Part shown: positions 10,117-21,127 of the stretch, piece by piece
Position numbering within the stretch: the stretch's first letter is position 1
How the letters are laid out: the number at the start of each line of letters is the position of its first letter
Assembly (NCBI RefSeq): GCF_030253575.1
Contig: NC_080561.1
Location: 5,261,001-5,325,000, forward strand
Direction of reading: 5' to 3'
DNA length: 64,000 nt
DNA from: Rhododendron vialii
Lineage: Eukaryota > Streptophyta > Magnoliopsida > Ericales > Ericaceae
Program-made: the position numbers and the translations under genes
Notes under the pieces: model-generated
The model's input: the letters and a program-made list of their open reading frames with translations, nothing else
The model's database searches: none
What the model was told of the DNA's origin: nothing

Positions 10117-10440
10117 AGTTGCCGTTTCCATGGTTGTCGTTTCAAACTTAGCCCTAAAAGAATCGTAAATATTTGGGGGAGTTTTGGGCAGCATATTTGA
10201 GGGAATTAGGGATCTCAAAACGGCATAGTTTTGTATTATTACTGGATTGGCCAAAATCCCCCAAAACGACGTCGTTTTGGGGGGCTGCAACCTGCAGTGC
10301 TTTCAGCTCATTGCAGGGACTCGGAATCCCACCTTAAAGGCACATCAATCACACCCATTTCATATACAGGAGAGTCCTGTTCTAGTAGGATCCACCTGTA
10401 TGTGAGAGGGGTGTGGTTGATGTGCCTCTAGCATTTTGGT
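10010..10440. repeat. Right long terminal inverted repeat of the FAR1-type MULE
   Basis: The inverted partner of 7553-7860, with the same palindrome at ~10262-10279 and the start-codon region at ~10116. It is longer than the left arm because of an extra 88-bp palindromic segment at 10339-10426. Outside that insert, GCTAGAGGCACATCA-like sequence matches the left end again. Confidence 0.65.
10339..10426. repeat. 88-bp palindrome in the right MULE terminal repeat
   Basis: GGCACATCAATCACACC on the left pairs with GGTGTGGTTGATGTGCC on the right; CATATACAGG pairs with CCTGTATGTG nearer the centre. The left terminal repeat has only a single GGCACATCA at this place. It is either a nested tiny foldback insertion or an ancestral segment deleted from the left copy. 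Confidence 0.6.
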
Positions 10441-10444
10441 TCCT

Positions 10445-11055
10445 TATATTTGCCAAGTCAACTGGTGCTCCTTGCATCTACGTAAAGTATGGACTCTTCG
10501 TTTGAGGCAACGCATCCATGTAGGATCCTTACCAAACACCGACACTCTAACGACACGTGCCTGACAAGTGAATATTCTTCTTTTTGTCCATGTTTTTAAG
10601 TCGGACACTCCGGAGACACTTTTAAGAATGCTCAGGACACTGGCAAAACAAGCCATGTAGTTAAACTAAATAGTAGACTCTAATTAAAATTTGCGAAAGT
10701 CATAATTTTATGTGACAGAGACAGTGATTTATTAATTATAAAGACGCGTGAATGAAAAAACACTGTTTGTTTGAATACTTTTTTTGAATAATATAATATA
10801 TGATTTAAAATATACTCCGTGTCTGAAACATTTTTACAATTGGAGCCTTAATGTTTTATTTTTTAATCAGATGGACGTATACATAAACATTTTCTCAAAC
10901 GTGTCTCTCAATGTGTCATGTCTTGTATGTCATTTTTTGTTTTTTGTTTTTTTTTTGGAAATTGGTCTTTTATGTCGTGTTCGTGTCATGCATGTTGTGT
11001 GTCATGTCGATGCTACATAGTGTTGCATCTTCAGGAAAGCAAAAATATAATATAA
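10445..11055. other. Intergenic, no gene seen
   Basis: AT-rich spacer with a T-run near 10945. Short frames at 10784-11099 look like chance frames in repetitive CATGT/TGTGT sequence. Confidence 0.4.
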
Positions 11056-11058
11056 ATA

Positions 11059-11315
11059 CTTCATCTATCCCACTTTGTTGTACCTTTATTTATTTTTGAG
11101 ATGTCCCAAAATGATGTGCTTGTTTCAAAACTTTTCAATTTTAGATGTTTATATTATTATTTTACCCCTTATTTCTCCCTCCTAAATTCAAATTTTGAAT
11201 TTGATCGATTTGAAAGGAAAGTGGAATAAAATGGTAAAATTGACACAAAGTTAATGTAATTATGATTTTTCCTTAAATTATGTGAAAGTCACGCAACAAA
11301 TTGGAACAGAGGAAG
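11059..11315. mobile_element. Stowaway-type MITE, diverged
   Basis: The ends CTTCATCTATCCC and GGAACAGAGGAAG are diverged forms of CTCCCTCCGTCCC and its complement, with TA on both sides (11057-11058, 11316-11317). The interior closely resembles the element at 61710-62022 (shared TCCCAAAATGATGTGCTTG). It sits just upstream of the duplicated promoter of Gly/His-rich copy 2. Confidence 0.7.
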
Positions 11316-11510
11316 TATTATTTTTATAGCATATGTAAAATGTTATTTTAACCAATAACCCATTCTTGGAGGCCAAGAAGACGTACCAATCAATCAATCC
11401 ACGTACTAATTTATTCATACACGAAAGTCTTCTATTCCGAGTGACTTAATGCCTAAGGAAAAAATGGAATTCCAGGGCGTAGGCTTAACCGACCCTTGAT
11501 CTCCACTCTC

Positions 11511-11517
11511 TATAAAT
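11511..11517 (+). promoter_or_regulatory. TATA box of Gly/His-rich gene copy 2
   Basis: TATAAAT lies about 45 bp before the ATG at 11561 and aligns with CATAAATAC at 3608 in copy 1. Confidence 0.55.
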
Positions 11518-11560
11518 ACTACGTCTCCTCATCAGTTGTCCAAACACATCAAGATCGAAA

Positions 11561-11974
11561 ATGTTAGGGCACGGAGGCTATCAAGCATACAGTCACGGGT
11601 GGGAGCACCACAGTCGCGGCGGACTTCATCCTCATGGTGGCGGCCCAAGTTGTCGCGGTGGAGGACACCACAACCATGGATGGGGACTTCGTGTTGGTCC
11701 CCAGAACCGCAGTTGGGGAAACTTTGTCAATCCACGTGGTCACATGGCCCAAGGTAGAGGGGCCCAAATCCATGGCGGGCACCCCATCCACCTGCACGGT
11801 CACATTGCTAAAGATTGGGGGACCCACCTGTTCCGCAAACGATGCATACATGGCGCTGGCAGCAGAGAAGATCATTCCCATGGCGCGGCACATGGTGGCG
11901 GTCATGGGGGTTGTCACGGCAGGGTCGGTCGTGGTGGTGGCAGGGGCGGCAGTTGTCCCCGTGGTCATGGCTAA
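11561..11974 (+). CDS. Gly/His-rich protein, copy 2 (137 aa, probably shortened)
   Basis: Paralogue of the gene at 3656. It shares MLxHGGYQAY, GWEHHSRGG, HMAQGxGAxIHGGH, CIHGA and GGCHGRxGRG. It has only one copy of the internal ~66-residue unit. Where copy 1 reads GGA AGG CAC CAT TGG, this copy reads TAA AGG CAC CAT TGG: a stop has replaced a Gly codon, and the old frame continues for about 35 more codons as HHWRGSRGSRE-like sequence. It is therefore either a shortened but expressed gene or an early pseudogene. Promoter, leader and 3' TC repeat are all preserved. Function unknown; His-rich and probably disordered. Overlapping open frames in other phases and on the minus strand come from the repetitive GC-rich sequence. 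Confidence 0.45.
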   Translation: MLGHGGYQAYSHGWEHHSRGGLHPHGGGPSCRGGGHHNHGWGLRVGPQNRSWGNFVNPRGHMAQGRGAQIHGGHPIHLHGHIAKDWGTHLFRKRCIHGAGSREDHSHGAAHGGGHGGCHGRVGRGGGRGGSCPRGHG

Positions 11975-12251
11975 AGGCACCATTGGCGTGGCAGTCGCGG
12001 GAGCAGGGAACCCCTGATATCGCCACGAAATCTGGATGGATACTCATGCAATAGGATATATATACCTAAAAGAGTTGAAGAAATAAAGGACCAGTGATCC
12101 TTATTCATGTGGTGATTTGGTTTGAAGTCTTGGAGCAGTTTGTTTCACTGTGTTGTTCCAAATACTGTACCTGCTTTTGTTATCTGTATCTTTTTTTGTA
12201 TAAGAAGGTGCTGCTGAGATTTGTATGAAATACGTACATGTAAATCGTACA

Positions 12252-12255
<4 letters not shown>

Positions 12256-12302
<47 letters not shown>
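12256..12302. repeat. TC microsatellite
   Basis: About 23 CT units, downstream of Gly/His-rich copy 2. It is homologous in position to the shorter tract at 4638-4672. Confidence 0.9.
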
Positions 12303-12307
<5 letters not shown>

Positions 12308-12613
12308 AGATACTGTGACAAACAAATTTGGTGCAAATACTTACAAATCAAAGTGTATGAGAATTCATTGTTGCACTAATTAACCGTTATTAGACAAAAA
12401 GAACAATTTTAATTTTCGTTAATGCTATACAGAAGTTCTACGGATTGATGCATGATGTGGTCTCTTACAATTTTAATTCTCTGCAAATGACATCTGACCC
12501 TCCGATTAAACTCCGACAAGATATTTTTATGGAAAAGGAACTAGCTAGTTCCTCCTGTAAAGAAAGACCATGGGACTAATCGAATCGAATCGAAACTGGA
12601 GCAAACTAAGTAA

Positions 12614-12768
12614 GGCCTGGTTTGGCTGAAAAAATTAGTAACTAAGCCAAGAATATTATTGACTTTTATTGAGAATAAATAAATAAATCGACAAGTTTGG
12701 GCTTATTGGCTGAAGAACAAGTATACCGGATTATTGACTTGGCTTATTTTTTTTAGCCGAATCAGGAC
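12614..12768. mobile_element. MITE inserted after the Gly/His-rich duplication
   Basis: About 155 bp with inverted ends GGCCTGGTTTGGCTGAAAAA and the complement of CCTGATTCGGCTAAAAAAAA. Flanks ACTAAG on the left and ACTAATATTTT on the right match a single ACTAACTAAATATTTT at ~5190-5206 beside copy 1, which therefore reads as the empty site. The TIR style and duplication suggest a hAT or PIF type; the class is not certain. Confidence 0.65.
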
Positions 12769-12869
12769 TAATATTTTAGCAACATTGGGGAAAGATAATA
12801 TACTGAGGGAAACCTAACCTACTTCGGGACAGGAGCATGATTTTGAATTTCACTAAGATGGCTCAATTT

Positions 12870-13047
12870 CTTAGTAAGCTTTTAAAGTTGTTTAAAAGAG
12901 CTGATTGAAGTAAGCAGGGAGTGAAGCATACCATAGCCGAGCTGGTCCTTGTAGCGTGGCTGGGAAGGCTCGACACATGACTGCTTCAGGTGCGTTGGTC
13001 ATAAGCGCCTTGAAACCTTCAAGATCGGCGATGAGAGAAATTGATTA
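12870..13047 (-). mobile_element. Ty3/gypsy retrotransposon gag fragment
   Basis: Read on the minus strand, about 55 codons give a gag-like segment (GFKALMTNAPEAVMCRAFP, then ARLWYASLP), matching the retrotransposon-gag family pattern of F, A-MCRAFP-TL-G-AR-W---LP. After the Phe of NQLF a TAA interrupts, followed by KAY-EIEP-like sequence in a shifted frame. No protease, RT or LTR was recognised nearby, so this is a small relic. Confidence 0.6.
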
Positions 13048-13049
13048 TC

Positions 13050-13650
13050 GGTATGCTTTTGAGCCCATTACCACTACCCCAAAGGTACACTAGAGAAATG
13101 CTAGTTGGACTAACGACACAAAGAGGTTGTTTTCAAGACAAAACTTGGAGTTATGATTAACTTACCATGTCCGTCTGCCTCCGGTCGGTTTCTTGCCAAG
13201 CTAATTCCCGTCCGAAAAGATAGCTCAAAAGGATTGGTTCTCGAGCTTCCTTAACCCACTACCAAATAGTTCGTGTGCACAAAGAGAAATTGTTGGGTCT
13301 AAGAGACCAAAAACCAACACAATCGCTCATTTTTACTATGTAACGAATGAACAATGCAGTGCAGTTACATTGGCTGCATATGTCAAGTACTTTTATTTTG
13401 CATAATTTATTTTTGACTACGCCGAATCCCGAACAGTTAGCAGAACATGAATCAAACTGAATCAGGCTTCACAAATGGGGATGAGACAATTAGTGTGGGG
13501 ATGCAGAACATCCAAATATGGAGAGAGAGACATAGAGAGAGAGAGACCAAACTGTAACACATTTTTTGTAAAGTAGGGACTAAAGTGTAATTTAAGATAG
13601 TCAAAGTGGGGCTAGTGTGATTTCAATCAAGCCCAAGACTCCAAGCGCAA
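13050..13650. other. AKR2 upstream region
   Basis: No gene seen. A GA-rich stretch lies at about 13519-13545 and a TC tract at about 13736-13752, just upstream of the likely AKR2 leader exon. Confidence 0.4.
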
Positions 13651-13858
13651 CAAGCCGTTCATTTTCCAGAGATGAGGATTGAGCTGGCCCACTGCAGGGC
13701 ACCAGCATATGTAAAGCTTCCGTCTGAATCTATATCCTCTCTCTCTCTCTCTATAACTATCGGTCTTGAACAGGGTTTGGCAAAAACCATCAAATCTTGC
13801 AAAAATCAGTGGCGATAAACGTTTCGATTTGGCAGCTTATCTGAAACGTTACCATCAG

Positions 13859-14067
13859 GTATCCATTACTTTTTTTGTTCCTTTTCTTGTTGTTAATTAA
13901 CAGTATAAAAACTAGGGTTTCATCTTGGTCAAATAGCCATCTGAATAATCTTCGATTCAATCGGATATGCTCCGCGAAAACCCTAAGTCAAGAGTTTTCT
14001 TTAAGTTGGCATCGATGGGGTTTTGATATTCTATTCCATTTTAACACACGCTCTCTCTTTGATACAG
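13859..14067 (+). other. Intron in the AKR2 5' leader
   Basis: A GT donor follows ACCATCAG at 13858, and an acceptor GATACAG ends at 14067, 10 bases before the ATG. It is called from splice-site quality and a T-rich interior; transcripts would settle it. Confidence 0.5.
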
Positions 14068-14077
14068 ACAGCTGCTC

Positions 14078-17000
14078 ATGGATTCTAATTCGCAAAAGGA
14101 TGCTCCGAAGTCTGGCAATTCCGGTAATTTAGCATGCTTTTGGGTTCTTTTGGATTTCTTGTTATGTTTGGTTCTGAGAAAATTAGGTTAAATTTGATTG
14201 ATTGATTGAGTTTTGCTCGTGTGATATCGATCCATAGACAAGCAAATCCCTTGTGAACTCCAACGTGCTGCCCCAATTAAAAGTTTGGGGATTCTTGATT
14301 CTTCATTTGAATGGAAGTAGAATACTCAAGAATTTCACATTTCTTTTACCTCGTAGTTGAATAAAGAATTGAATTGGAATTGGATCCTCACCTGTCCAAG
14401 TTTTGGACTAGAGGTCCATTGTTGCGATCAATGGTTCGGATTTGCTCAAAGACTCTTCGTGGGAGGAGTTGATTCTTCACGCGAAGAGTCTATGAGCAAA
14501 TCTGAACCATTGATTTTTCCAATGTATGGTCCCGATTTGGACTGTTTCCTCCAGTCCAAAATGTGGCCAGAGAGGATCCGATTCCAATTCAGAAACTCTA
14601 AATAAAAGGAAGAAGGAAATACTCCTCTGATTGTGGATTTCCTTGTCAAGATTTCCCTGTGATTTCTATACCTTATCTCACTTTCATCTCTCTCCATCAC
14701 TCTTGAGTCTTGACTTTATCATTTTGTTTCTTAGCTGATTGCTGTGGAGGGCACTTGCTGTTTTCATACTAGTTGAATTCTAGATTAGTTTTTTCTTATT
14801 CGTTGCCGTACTTTGTATCTGCTGCCTGCTCGTGATGTTGATTTGGAATGTTTGAAGTTTTAACTCTGGTTTGCTTTCGGAACATGATTTTTATTATGTT
14901 TGCTTATCTCAGGTGAAAAGGTTGATACGACAGATAGCAAAAGTGTGAAATCTGAAACATCTTCCGAAGCTGGGTTTGCTGCGAATCCTGCGAATCCTTT
15001 TGATTTCTCGGCTATGTCTGGCCTGCTCAATGTAATTCCGATCGCATTGCTTTTATGAATATATCATTTGAGATTATTGATGTTGAGTTATTAGCATTTG
15101 TTTTTTGAAAAATTAGACCATGTTTGATGCACATGTAATCGTTGTACTTTGATTATCTACTCTGCAATTCACACTAGGGAAGAAGCAAATTTATCAGTGT
15201 TGAATTATTTCATTTGTACTGTTTATGGAAGACTAATTGAGGTCATGCATGCTATCAGTACCATGTGAACTGTGTCTTTCGGGCAATTTTTATATAGGGG
15301 TGGTTTAAAGACGTTAACTTTTTGAAAGAGGCTATGGAAAGGTTGTTGAAAATCTTCAAATCTACCCATTATTGTGTCAATCAACTTGTATATGGATGGA
15401 TTGAAAATGGCAAACACCGACTTAGCCAGTTAGCCTGTGCGTTGTGATAATCAAGACTAATGTACTCTGACCATTTGGGAGGACTTTGGAAAGGAAAGGA
15501 GTATTAATCCTACATTGGTGACTAAAGGCCAGTCGATTGGAAGTATGTACCTCATAACTTAAGGTAGGATTGGATAGATGGAGAAGGTTTGAGTCGTCTG
15601 ATCGTAAAAATTTTTGATACTTCATTGTGGTCTATAAAATGCTTTTATTTGCAATTCAATAGATTTATGTCATTTGTTGCATCTAATTTTTAGTTGTTTG
15701 GCAAATATAGGACCCTAGCATTAAAGAGTTGGCTGAACAAATAGCAAAAGATCCTTCGTTTAACCAGATGGCAGAGCAGCTCCAAAAGACGTTCCATGGT
15801 GCAGGAGCAGCAGAGGATGCTATCCCTCAGTTTGATACACAACAATACTATTCAACCATGCAACAGGTTATGCAAAATCCACAATTTATGACGATGGCTG
15901 AGCGTCTTGGTAATGCACTGATGCAGGTGCGCCCAAACTTCTTTAGCGCGTTGTCAAGAATTCAGGGAAGAAAGGTTTGAACCTGACAGTGAAATGTATA
16001 CTCCTTTTCTCAGGATCCATCCATGTCTAGCATGCTTGAGAACCTGACAAATCCTTCACACAAAGACCAGCTAGAAGAACGAATGGCCCGTGTCAAGGAG
16101 GATCCAACCTTGAAACCAATTTTAGAGGAGATTGAGTCAGGAGGTCCAGCTGCAATGATGAGGTCCCAAATATTAAGCTTGTATTCCATCATTTATTTTG
16201 CTTTGTTCATCATCATGTTAGTTCCTGCAATGATATCTGCTGTGATATTATTAGCTTGTAACCTTTTTGCAGATTCACAGATATATCATATATCTGTAGT
16301 TCTTGTCGCATGGTTCTTATGTAGCTATTCTAACAATTCTAACTTTCGCCAATCAAAATAAAAATAAAAATCTGTCTTGCTTAGAACAGTATAACTCTCA
16401 TTATGTCTTTGATGTTACCATGCAGTACTTTTGCATGCAAAAAAACAGGACATGAACTATGAAGTAGTTTATCTTTAGGTGTGAGTATGTTGTGTTTAAA
16501 AATTCTACATGAACTAAAGTAACTGATGTCCTGGACTCCTGGTCATTCACCTTATTTTGTATTCATTAAAGCAGCTGGCTTTATTTCAAAATCTTGATAA
16601 TTATTGTGAAAGCAAATGTCATCCTATATGTCACTTGTTTCAAATGTTCCAGTGAAAAAACTTTGGTTTCCTTTTTCAATCTATTATTCAAAAAAAATCA
16701 AGAATTTCTAGGTTAGTTTTGAATTTTGATGTATATGAAATTGCATCTTCATACATGATACAAAACGAAAAAGAGAAAGGATGCAAAGACCATGATGAAA
16801 ATAATTTGTAGTTCAAGAAAGCACCTTTTGGCCCTCTTTGTTAAACTGTTATATTAGGCCTCTTCTCTAGGCACAACTGCTTGGATCTTCCTATGCTTTA
16901 TAGAAGTCGGGGAAAATATATTTATGGAAGAAGTGGCTCTTCTGTTGGTTGAATATCTCTGTCTTCTTTTTAGTTCTTCCATTCTTGTCTTCCCCTTTTT

Positions 17001-19856
17001 CCTACCACCTTGTACAAGCTTTTACTGTTGTTTTCCAGGTACTGGAATGATAAAGACGTTCTACAGAAGTTGGGTGAAGCAATGGGTCATGCAGTTGGTG
17101 GTGAAGCTGCTACCTCTACTGATATGTCTGGGCCAGATGAAACAGATGAGGCTGGAAATGAGGATGAATCCATTGTTCATCAGACTGCTAGTGTTGGTGA
17201 TGCGGAGGTACTCAGTATTTCCTATTTGTGTCCTTTATTACCATCAGGTCTTTGATGAATATTTGAACTTGCCAACACTTTGCAGCTTGGTGGCAGTGGC
17301 ATTATCATACGAAGGCTACACATAGTTTTAGTAAACGAGATGAACACTCAAATCCACGAATTCACCTTGAAATCCGCAAGGAAAAAGATACACTCTTATT
17401 AGTTATTATTTGAGTCAAAAATTCCTTCTGCCTGTCCCCTATTTATAGGAGCAGACCCTAACTCAACTAGGAAATAATAGAATCTTGCTAAATGCTAACC
17501 AAGTAAAACGGCCAAGGAAACTAAGTAGTAAAATTTAAAAGACTAATAAAAACATGCCAAAACTAGTGGCGTAAAATTTCTTAACCAATGTATTATTAAA
17601 ATAAAGTTTCCATGATTTAAAATCCTTATACATCTGGTGGTCCATTATACCTGTTGGGTTCAACACAATTGAGATTTGTGATAGACACGGCTTCCTTGCC
17701 TCTGCATTTTCTGTGATTTAGTAAATTCAGATAAAGCGATTTCCATTCGTAAGCCGTGATTTGCGTCACATATCAGCAAATATTCAACACAAAATGTCTG
17801 ACTTTTTCAATATGTGATTATCAGGGCTTGACCAAGGCACTGGCCTCTGGTGCTGATAAAAATGAAGAGGATTCAGAGGGAAGGACAGCGCTGCATTTTG
17901 CATGTGGCTATGGTGAGGTATGACATGAAGTTTTTTTTTTTGCCTGCATATTACTTTGCTTTTTATATCCTTGGGTTGGGATTCGTCTCGTGAAGTTTTT
18001 TTTTTGCCTGCATATTACTTTGCTTTTTATATCCTTGGGTTGGGATTTGTCTCAACTAGTTAGATTGAAAACTCTTACGCCTAAAGTGCCACATTCTCTC
18101 ATTAATATTGCAAGGCGATGAGGAAATGCACTACTAGTGTACTGGCTTTGGATCTCCTGTGAGCAAGTTTGCTTTTGGTTTTGTAAGAAACATGTTGCCT
18201 TGATCTCAAGTTTCAAGATGCATTGTGTTCTCATCTTGGAACCAGTTTTCTAGTGGTGTCTTTAATTGTCAAGAATCTGTGACATAATATCTGTGCCAAT
18301 ATTGTGTCAGAGTTGAGAGGACAAGCCTTGCAGTGGTTCTTGCTAGCTGTTGGTTATGATGGGAGGTGGTTATTTTGGGCTAAAGGAGTTGGAAGGGGAA
18401 ACCTCTGTTTTTCGGTAGAAATCGTTCAAAGAAGGATGTGAGTTTTCTTGTGCTCAAGGCGCTGGGAGGGGAACCCTCTTATTTCCGCCGCTAGGCTGCC
18501 ATTTGAGTTGGGCATTAGTCATAGACCACGACGCTGACCTTGTTCGTTTCCAAATTTTACTTTGTTTTCCAATCATTACCCTATATCTTTGTTCAATCAT
18601 TACCCTATTTCTCCAATTATTAATTTCATTTATCTCTCTATCTCTTTCCACTCATTACCTCTCTCTCCAATCATTATCCTATTTCTCTCTCCATCCACTA
18701 CCAAAACTAAAACACCCAAAGTTACCAAACAAACAAGGCCGCTGTTTTTTTGTGTGACTGATTGTGAGCAATGCCTTTGTGCCATTGGATTTTGGAATTG
18801 ATGAGTTGGCGTGTGGAGAATGAAAGATTGAGAATATATTGAGATAGAGAAAAGTGAGAGAGGATCCGAGTCTGCTAGAAGAACCTGATGAAAAAGTTCA
18901 GCATTGTGAGAACTGACAAGATAATGCAAGTCAATGTCTTTTGATGCAATCTGTACAAGGAGGACTGTCATTTGTAGTTGAGCAAGATCAACTGATTATG
19001 GGCATGGCTAGATGGTAGAGAGTGTAGTTATCATTCCGGTTAGGTGGAAATCCAATAAATCTCGTTGAGGACATTGGTGTTGCTGAGTGTGTTTGAACTC
19101 TGCTGGGTTTGTGATGTGCTCAGGGAAGCCTCCGAAGGGCAGAATTTGGGTAGGTCTGTCTTATCGGAAGCTGGAAGCACATATGGGTGTAACATTTGTC
19201 GAGTTGAGATGCCTTGGAAATGCAGAGGGCTGTATTTATTGTCTCGTCTGTAGTGAACACTGTGAACTTGAAGGCAGCAGGAAAAAGTGATGCGAGTATT
19301 ATGTGGAACAAATAATGGTATTAGAACACTAAAGGGGACTTTTATGTAATTTTCTTTGGCCTTAAAGGAGATAATGATTATCTTTCAAATCAGAAGGGAA
19401 CTAGTTATTCTGGTCTCCATGCCCATTGTGGCACTACCGTACTAAATTTCATTTTCTGCACTATATAGAAAGCTTTGCAAGTCCCTTATTACCTTATCTC
19501 TGCTTCGTATCACTGCAGGTAAAGTGTGCTCAAATCCTTCTTGAGGCCGGGGTGATGGTGGATGCTTTGGATAAGAATAAGAACACTGCTCTCCATTATG
19601 CTGCCGGTTATGGCAGGAAGGAGTGTGTAGCCCTACTGCTGGACCATGGCGCCGCTGTGTAAGTCCCCAACGTCTTTGGTCGATATTTCCCTACCGTTAT
19701 AGGCTTTATTCTTCTTTCATATACCTTCCTTCTATTTTTGGTTTTCATTATTGCAGCACACTTCAGAATTTGGACAGCAAAACTCCCATTGATGTCGCCA
19801 GGCTGAACGGCCAGCATGAAGTACTGAAGCTGCTGGAGAAAGACGCTTTTGTTTGA
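14078..19856 (+). CDS. AKR2: Ankyrin repeat-containing protein 2 (AKR2 type), complete
   Basis: Coding exons: 14078-14123, 14913-15031, 15711-15926, 16014-16162, 17039-17207, 17825-17917, 19519-19658 and 19757-19856; 1032 nt, 343 aa, all GT-AG and in phase. The length equals Arabidopsis AKR2A (342). An acidic/Ser-rich N-terminus precedes the conserved AKR2 N-terminal region with STI1-like repeats ([21 protein letters not shown], ~57-77; [21 protein letters not shown], ~103-123; [19 protein letters not shown], ~148-166). The linker ends in [14 protein letters not shown]. About four ankyrin repeats follow from residue ~220 ([47 protein letters not shown]) up to [11 protein letters not shown]2 is a cytosolic, ribosome-associated factor that escorts chloroplast outer-envelope and some tail-anchored proteins. 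Intron 6 is 1.6 kb and contains a MITE and a tandem duplication. No defect seen. Confidence 0.95.
14397..14563. repeat. Foldback repeat in AKR2 intron 1
   Basis: The inner arms 14428-14460 and 14481-14513 pair through TCAATGGTTCGGATTTGCTC and GAGCAAATCTGAACCATTGA. Outer arms also pair (GTTTTGGACT with AGTCCAAAAT). It is a small foldback MITE. A similar arrangement with shared ATCAATGGTYCGGAT sequence occurs at ~23160-23265. Confidence 0.6.
17320..17820 (-). mobile_element. LTR-like insertion in AKR2 intron 5 (tentative)
   Basis: Read on the minus strand, the segment has CTATAAATAGGGG followed by a leader-like region, as in plant LTRs, and differs from the T-rich intron around it. No paired LTR, primer-binding site or coding region is present, and ends were not defined. 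It could instead be ordinary intron sequence. Confidence 0.3.
17926..18053 (+). repeat. 65-bp tandem duplication just inside AKR2 intron 6
   Basis: Two adjacent near-identical units run from TGAAGTTTTTTTTT through TTTGCCTGCATATTACTTTG to TGGGATTYGTCTC. The first begins about 8 bp after the exon 6 donor. The very high identity points to a recent event. Confidence 0.8.
18538..18740. mobile_element. hAT-like MITE in AKR2 intron 6
   Basis: The ends are CCTTGTTCGTTTCC and the complement of CCTTGTTTGTTTGG. The interior is built of repeated ATCATTACCCTATTTCTC-like units. A relative in opposite orientation lies at 63065-63307 with the same termini and interior motif. The target duplication is not clear. 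Confidence 0.6.
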
Positions 19857-20265
19857 GCCGAAAGGCGAAGGTGGCTTCTTTGCACGTGTACTTCTGGACA
19901 TTTTATAGTGTTTTTTTCCCCACCCCTTCTGATACATAAATGGCTTGTTTGATGGGAGCAAGGGTGTTGTAATTCAACTTGGAGCTTTTGTCTATGTTCT
20001 GTTTGATGCTCTCTGGTTAAAATTGCTTACATCTTTGGTAAATTCTGTCGGATTACACAATCAAATACCAGATACATGAGGAATTTCAGACATGCCATTT
20101 GCACATTGCGAGGGGAAATTATTTGGTGCATTTGGACCATTGTTCGGCGGTCCTTACAGATCAAACGAGAGATTGGGCTGCATGGGCTGCATATACTTGG
20201 TTGTAAAACCAACATTTCGTAATATGTTGTGGTCCGATACTGATATGTAGTGTCTATTAGGGCTG
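19857..20265 (+). other. AKR2 3' flank
   Basis: The T-rich 3' untranslated region is likely within the first ~200 bp. No further coding signal. Confidence 0.4.
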
Positions 20266-20540
20266 CAAACAAATCGAGTTGCTCACAAGCTCGACTTGTT
20301 TAGCAATCTGGTCAAGCTTGAGTTTTAGGCTCATGTAGTAAATGAGCTGAGTCTAACATTGTAAAACTCAGCTCGGCTCGAAGAAGTTTGGCTTGTTTGA
20401 ATGGACTGGGCTCGTTTATAGAGGCTCGTTTAGTAGTAAATGAGCTAAGCTCAAGTTTTAGGCTCATTTAGTAAGAAGCCAAAATTGATCACTACGAAGC
20501 TTGGATTGGTTGGCTCGGCTCCACTCATTTGCACCCTAGT
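20266..20540. repeat. Dispersed GCTCG/GAGCT-rich repeat
   Basis: GGGCTGCAAACAAATCGAG begins a stretch of diverged AGCTCGGCTCG, TTTAGGCTCATTTAGTA and TGAGCTAAGCTC units. A related stretch in the same general style lies at 58940-59170 (ACTGCAAACAAGTCAAGCC). This is probably a decayed transposon family common to both places; termini not defined. Confidence 0.45.
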
Positions 20541-21085
20541 CTCCATTTTTCCAATTAAAGGAAGGCTAAATGTCTCTTTGTCTATACTCTTGACGTTGCA
20601 AGTCATTTATGTAACTTGATCGAACGCATGCACGACGAGCTTTACAAAATGAACGATTTTGATTATTGTTGTGGGCTTAGAAAGAACCTACAAAAGCCAA
20701 ACTGGACCGCAATAAAACAGGACAAGAATCCCTCTTTAGCTCTATTCGACATACGATGGGATTTTTGTTGGGTTTTCAAGAGAGTTATGTGATGCTGAAT
20801 GCAAACAGATATGTAGAGTAATCTTTCTCTGTGTAAATATGTTTATAATCACATATACAACAAGTCACAATAATGGGTGAGGGCCGAGGGGGTACAGTAT
20901 TTGAACTATGTCCCTTTCCGTGTGGATTCTTGATCCCTTGTCAAGAGAATGAAGGGATGAGAACTCCGCTTGATGTTTTGATGAGTAATAATATTCTCGG
21001 TTATCGGTTTTGACAAAACAAAAAAACAACCCCATAGAGCAAGTTACAATAATGTCACGATTCTTGTATCATAATGGGATTTTTT

Positions 21086-21127
<42 letters not shown>

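Noticed and set aside
11564..11983. 139-codon minus-strand frame opposite Gly/His-rich copy 2
   Set aside because: Same composition effect as in copy 1; no promoter or family resemblance.
20266..20540. Possible regulatory array of GAGCTC-like sites
   Set aside because: The same kind of sequence recurs near 58.9 kb and reads better as a decayed dispersed repeat than as a binding-site cluster.
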